Assembly (NCBI RefSeq): GCF_024746815.1
Contig: NZ_CP080525.1
Coordinates: 6,380,501-6,444,500 of the forward strand
DNA length: 64,000 nt
Direction of reading: 5' to 3'
DNA from: Mesorhizobium sp. AR07
Lineage (GTDB): Bacteria; Pseudomonadota; Alphaproteobacteria; Rhizobiales; Rhizobiaceae
Below the pieces are notes generated by a model, which saw only the letters and a list, made by a program, of their open reading frames with translations, was not told the DNA's origin and made no database searches. Below are positions 62,562 to 64,000 of this stretch, piece by piece; position 1 is the first letter of the stretch, and every line of letters starts with the position of its first letter. The translations under genes and the position numbers were made by a program.

Positions 62562-64000
62562 ATGCTGGGACTGATGCAGGAATGGCCGCTGCTGTGCCAC
62601 AAGCTCCTGGACAATGCCGAGCGACAGCATGGCGTGCGCGAGATCGTGTCGCGCTCGATCGAGGGGCCGATCGTGCGCACCACCTATGCGGACATCCATC
62701 GTCGCGCCCTGAAGGTGGCCCAGCGACTGGAACGCGACGGCTACGGGTTGGGCGACCGCATTGCCACACTGGCCTGGAACACCGCGCGTCACATCGAGGC
62801 CTGGTACGGCATCATGGGGGTTGGCGCCATCTACCACACGCTCAATCCGCGCCTGTTTCCCGAGCAGATCGTCTGGATCATGAACCATGCCGAGGACAAG
62901 GCTGTTTTCGTCGACCTGACCTTCATGCCGTTGCTCGAGAAGATCGCCGGCGCCGTCAAGTCGCTGAAACAGGTGATCGTGCTGACCGACAGGGCGCACA
63001 TGCCGCGGACGACACTGCCGAATGTGGTCGCCTATGAAGACTGGCTTGATGAGGCGGATGGCGATTTCGCCTGGAAGACCTTCGACGAAGGCACCGCCGC
63101 CGGCATGTGCTACACGTCGGGAACCACCGGCGATCCAAAAGGCGTCGTCTACAGCCACCGTTCGAACGTGCTGCACGCCATGATCGCCGCCATGCCCGAC
63201 GCCATGGGCCTGTCGTCACGCGATACGATCTTGCCGGTCGTGCCGATGTTCCACGCCAATGCCTGGGGCCTTGGCCAAAGCGGGCCGATGATCGGCGCCA
63301 AGCTGGTCATGCCCGGCTGCAAGATGGATGGCGCCTCGATCTACGAATTGCTCGATACCGAGAAGGTGACCTTTAGCGCCGCCGTGCCGACCGTATGGAT
63401 GATGCTGCTGCAGCACCTGGAGGAGACCGGCAAGAAGCTTCCCTATCTGAACAAGGTGGTCATCGGCGGCTCGGCCTGCCCACGCGCGATCATGGCGAAG
63501 TTTCAGCAGAACTACGATGTCCAGGTCATCCATGCCTGGGGCATGACCGAGATGTCGCCGCTCGGCACGCTGTGTACCCTGAAGCCGGAATATGCCGGCC
63601 TTGAGGGTGAGGCACGGCTCGATGTCAAGCAGAAACAGGGCTACCCGCCCTTCGGCGTCGAGATGAAGGTGACCGACGACGACGACAATGCACAGCCATG
63701 GGATGGCAAGACGTTTGGCCGCTTGAAAGTGCGCGGACCGGCCGTTGCCCGCGCCTATTACGGCGGTGCCGGCGCGGAGCAGTTCGACGCGGACGGATGG
63801 TTCGACACCGGCGACGTCGCTCATATCGATGCCGGCGGCTACATGCAGATCACCGATCGCGCCAAGGATGTCATCAAATCCGGCGGCGAATGGATTTCGA
63901 CCATCGACCTCGAGAATCTGGCTGTCGGCCACCCCGATGTCGCGGAGGCAGCGGCCATCGGGGTTCACCATTCGAAATGGGGCGAGCGGCCGTTGCTGGT
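62562..64000 (+). CDS. Fatty-acid/3-(methylthio)propionyl-CoA ligase-like protein (3' end outside window)
   Basis: AMP-forming acyl-CoA synthetase; 479 codons are present and the frame is open at the window end. Visible motifs: AMP-binding P-loop YTSGTTGDPKGVVYSHRS at about 184-201, the A5-type segment HAWGMTEMSPLG, and the hinge DGWFDTGDVAHIDAGGYMQITDRAKDVIKSGGEWIS. The closest known groups are medium/long-chain acyl-CoA ligases including DmdB; chain-length preference cannot be read. GGGGAGGAACGA precedes ATG 62562, a strong ribosome site. Confidence 0.92.
   Translation, partial: MLGLMQEWPLLCHKLLDNAERQHGVREIVSRSIEGPIVRTTYADIHRRALKVAQRLERDGYGLGDRIATLAWNTARHIEAWYGIMGVGAIYHTLNPRLFPEQIVWIMNHAEDKAVFVDLTFMPLLEKIAGAVKSLKQVIVLTDRAHMPRTTLPNVVAYEDWLDEADGDFAWKTFDEGTAAGMCYTSGTTGDPKGVVYSHRSNVLHAMIAAMPDAMGLSSRDTILPVVPMFHANAWGLGQSGPMIGAKLVMPGCKMDGASIYELLDTEKVTFSAAVPTVWMMLLQHLEETGKKLPYLNKVVIGGSACPRAIMAKFQQNYDVQVIHAWGMTEMSPLGTLCTLKPEYAGLEGEARLDVKQKQGYPPFGVEMKVTDDDDNAQPWDGKTFGRLKVRGPAVARAYYGGAGAEQFDADGWFDTGDVAHIDAGGYMQITDRAKDVIKSGGEWISTIDLENLAVGHPDVAEAAAIGVHHSKWGERPLL

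Overview
The window looks like chromosomal DNA of an alphaproteobacterium of the order Rhizobiales, most probably Mesorhizobium or a close relative. This is an inference from gene content (CcrM methyltransferase, an IalB-family protein, a B12 riboswitch ahead of bluB, the ctaCDBGE order with a CoxF-like gene, ppdK, DUF2277, DUF427), from high GC, and from intergenic palindromes of a type common in that group. No database search was possible.

Layout. 0-9.4 kb is housekeeping: a TetR-like tail, a membrane protein, riboswitch-controlled bluB, a histone-deacetylase-like hydrolase with xseB, pirin, then dxs with tlyA and an RNA (uracil-C5) methyltransferase. 9.5-14.5 kb holds a large secreted caspase-fold protein that has lost both catalytic residues, a PsiF-like secreted protein, a VapBC module and tldD. 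15.5-22.3 kb is the aa3-type cytochrome c oxidase cluster (ctaC, ctaD, ctaB, a 53-residue CoxF-like protein, ctaG, ctaE, DUF983, SURF1). It is interrupted by two intrinsic terminators and a remnant of an L,D-transpeptidase. 22.4-28.3 kb carries ispH-thrB-rnhA, a histidine phosphatase, a peroxiredoxin, an orphan DsbD N-terminal domain and yqgE. 28.3-29.0 kb is a ParDE module next to a perfect 31-bp palindrome. 29.1-45.1 kb is again mostly core: a GGDEF/EAL protein, the thrC-M16 protease-GNAT cluster, ccrM, mutY, a DUF721/DciA-like gene, a DsbA-like lipoprotein and smc.

45.3-55.7 kb is the accessory part. It contains a glycosyltransferase-25/O-antigen-ligase fusion, a Crp/Fnr regulator, a methyltransferase, an orphan truncated HicB, and a serine recombinase translationally coupled to a protein with a RepB C-terminal partition domain. 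It ends in a broken type I secretion ABC transporter that stops beside a tRNA-Gln gene. Two 80-bp direct repeats (66 of 80 identical) exactly 4,300 bp apart bracket the methyltransferase-to-RepB segment. Low gene density, pseudogenes and a tRNA edge suggest an eroded integration hot spot.

55.9-64 kb returns to ordinary genes: a VOC protein, ppdK, a family 9 glycosyltransferase, a polysaccharide-deacetylase-like protein, DUF427 and an acyl-CoA ligase that runs off the window end.
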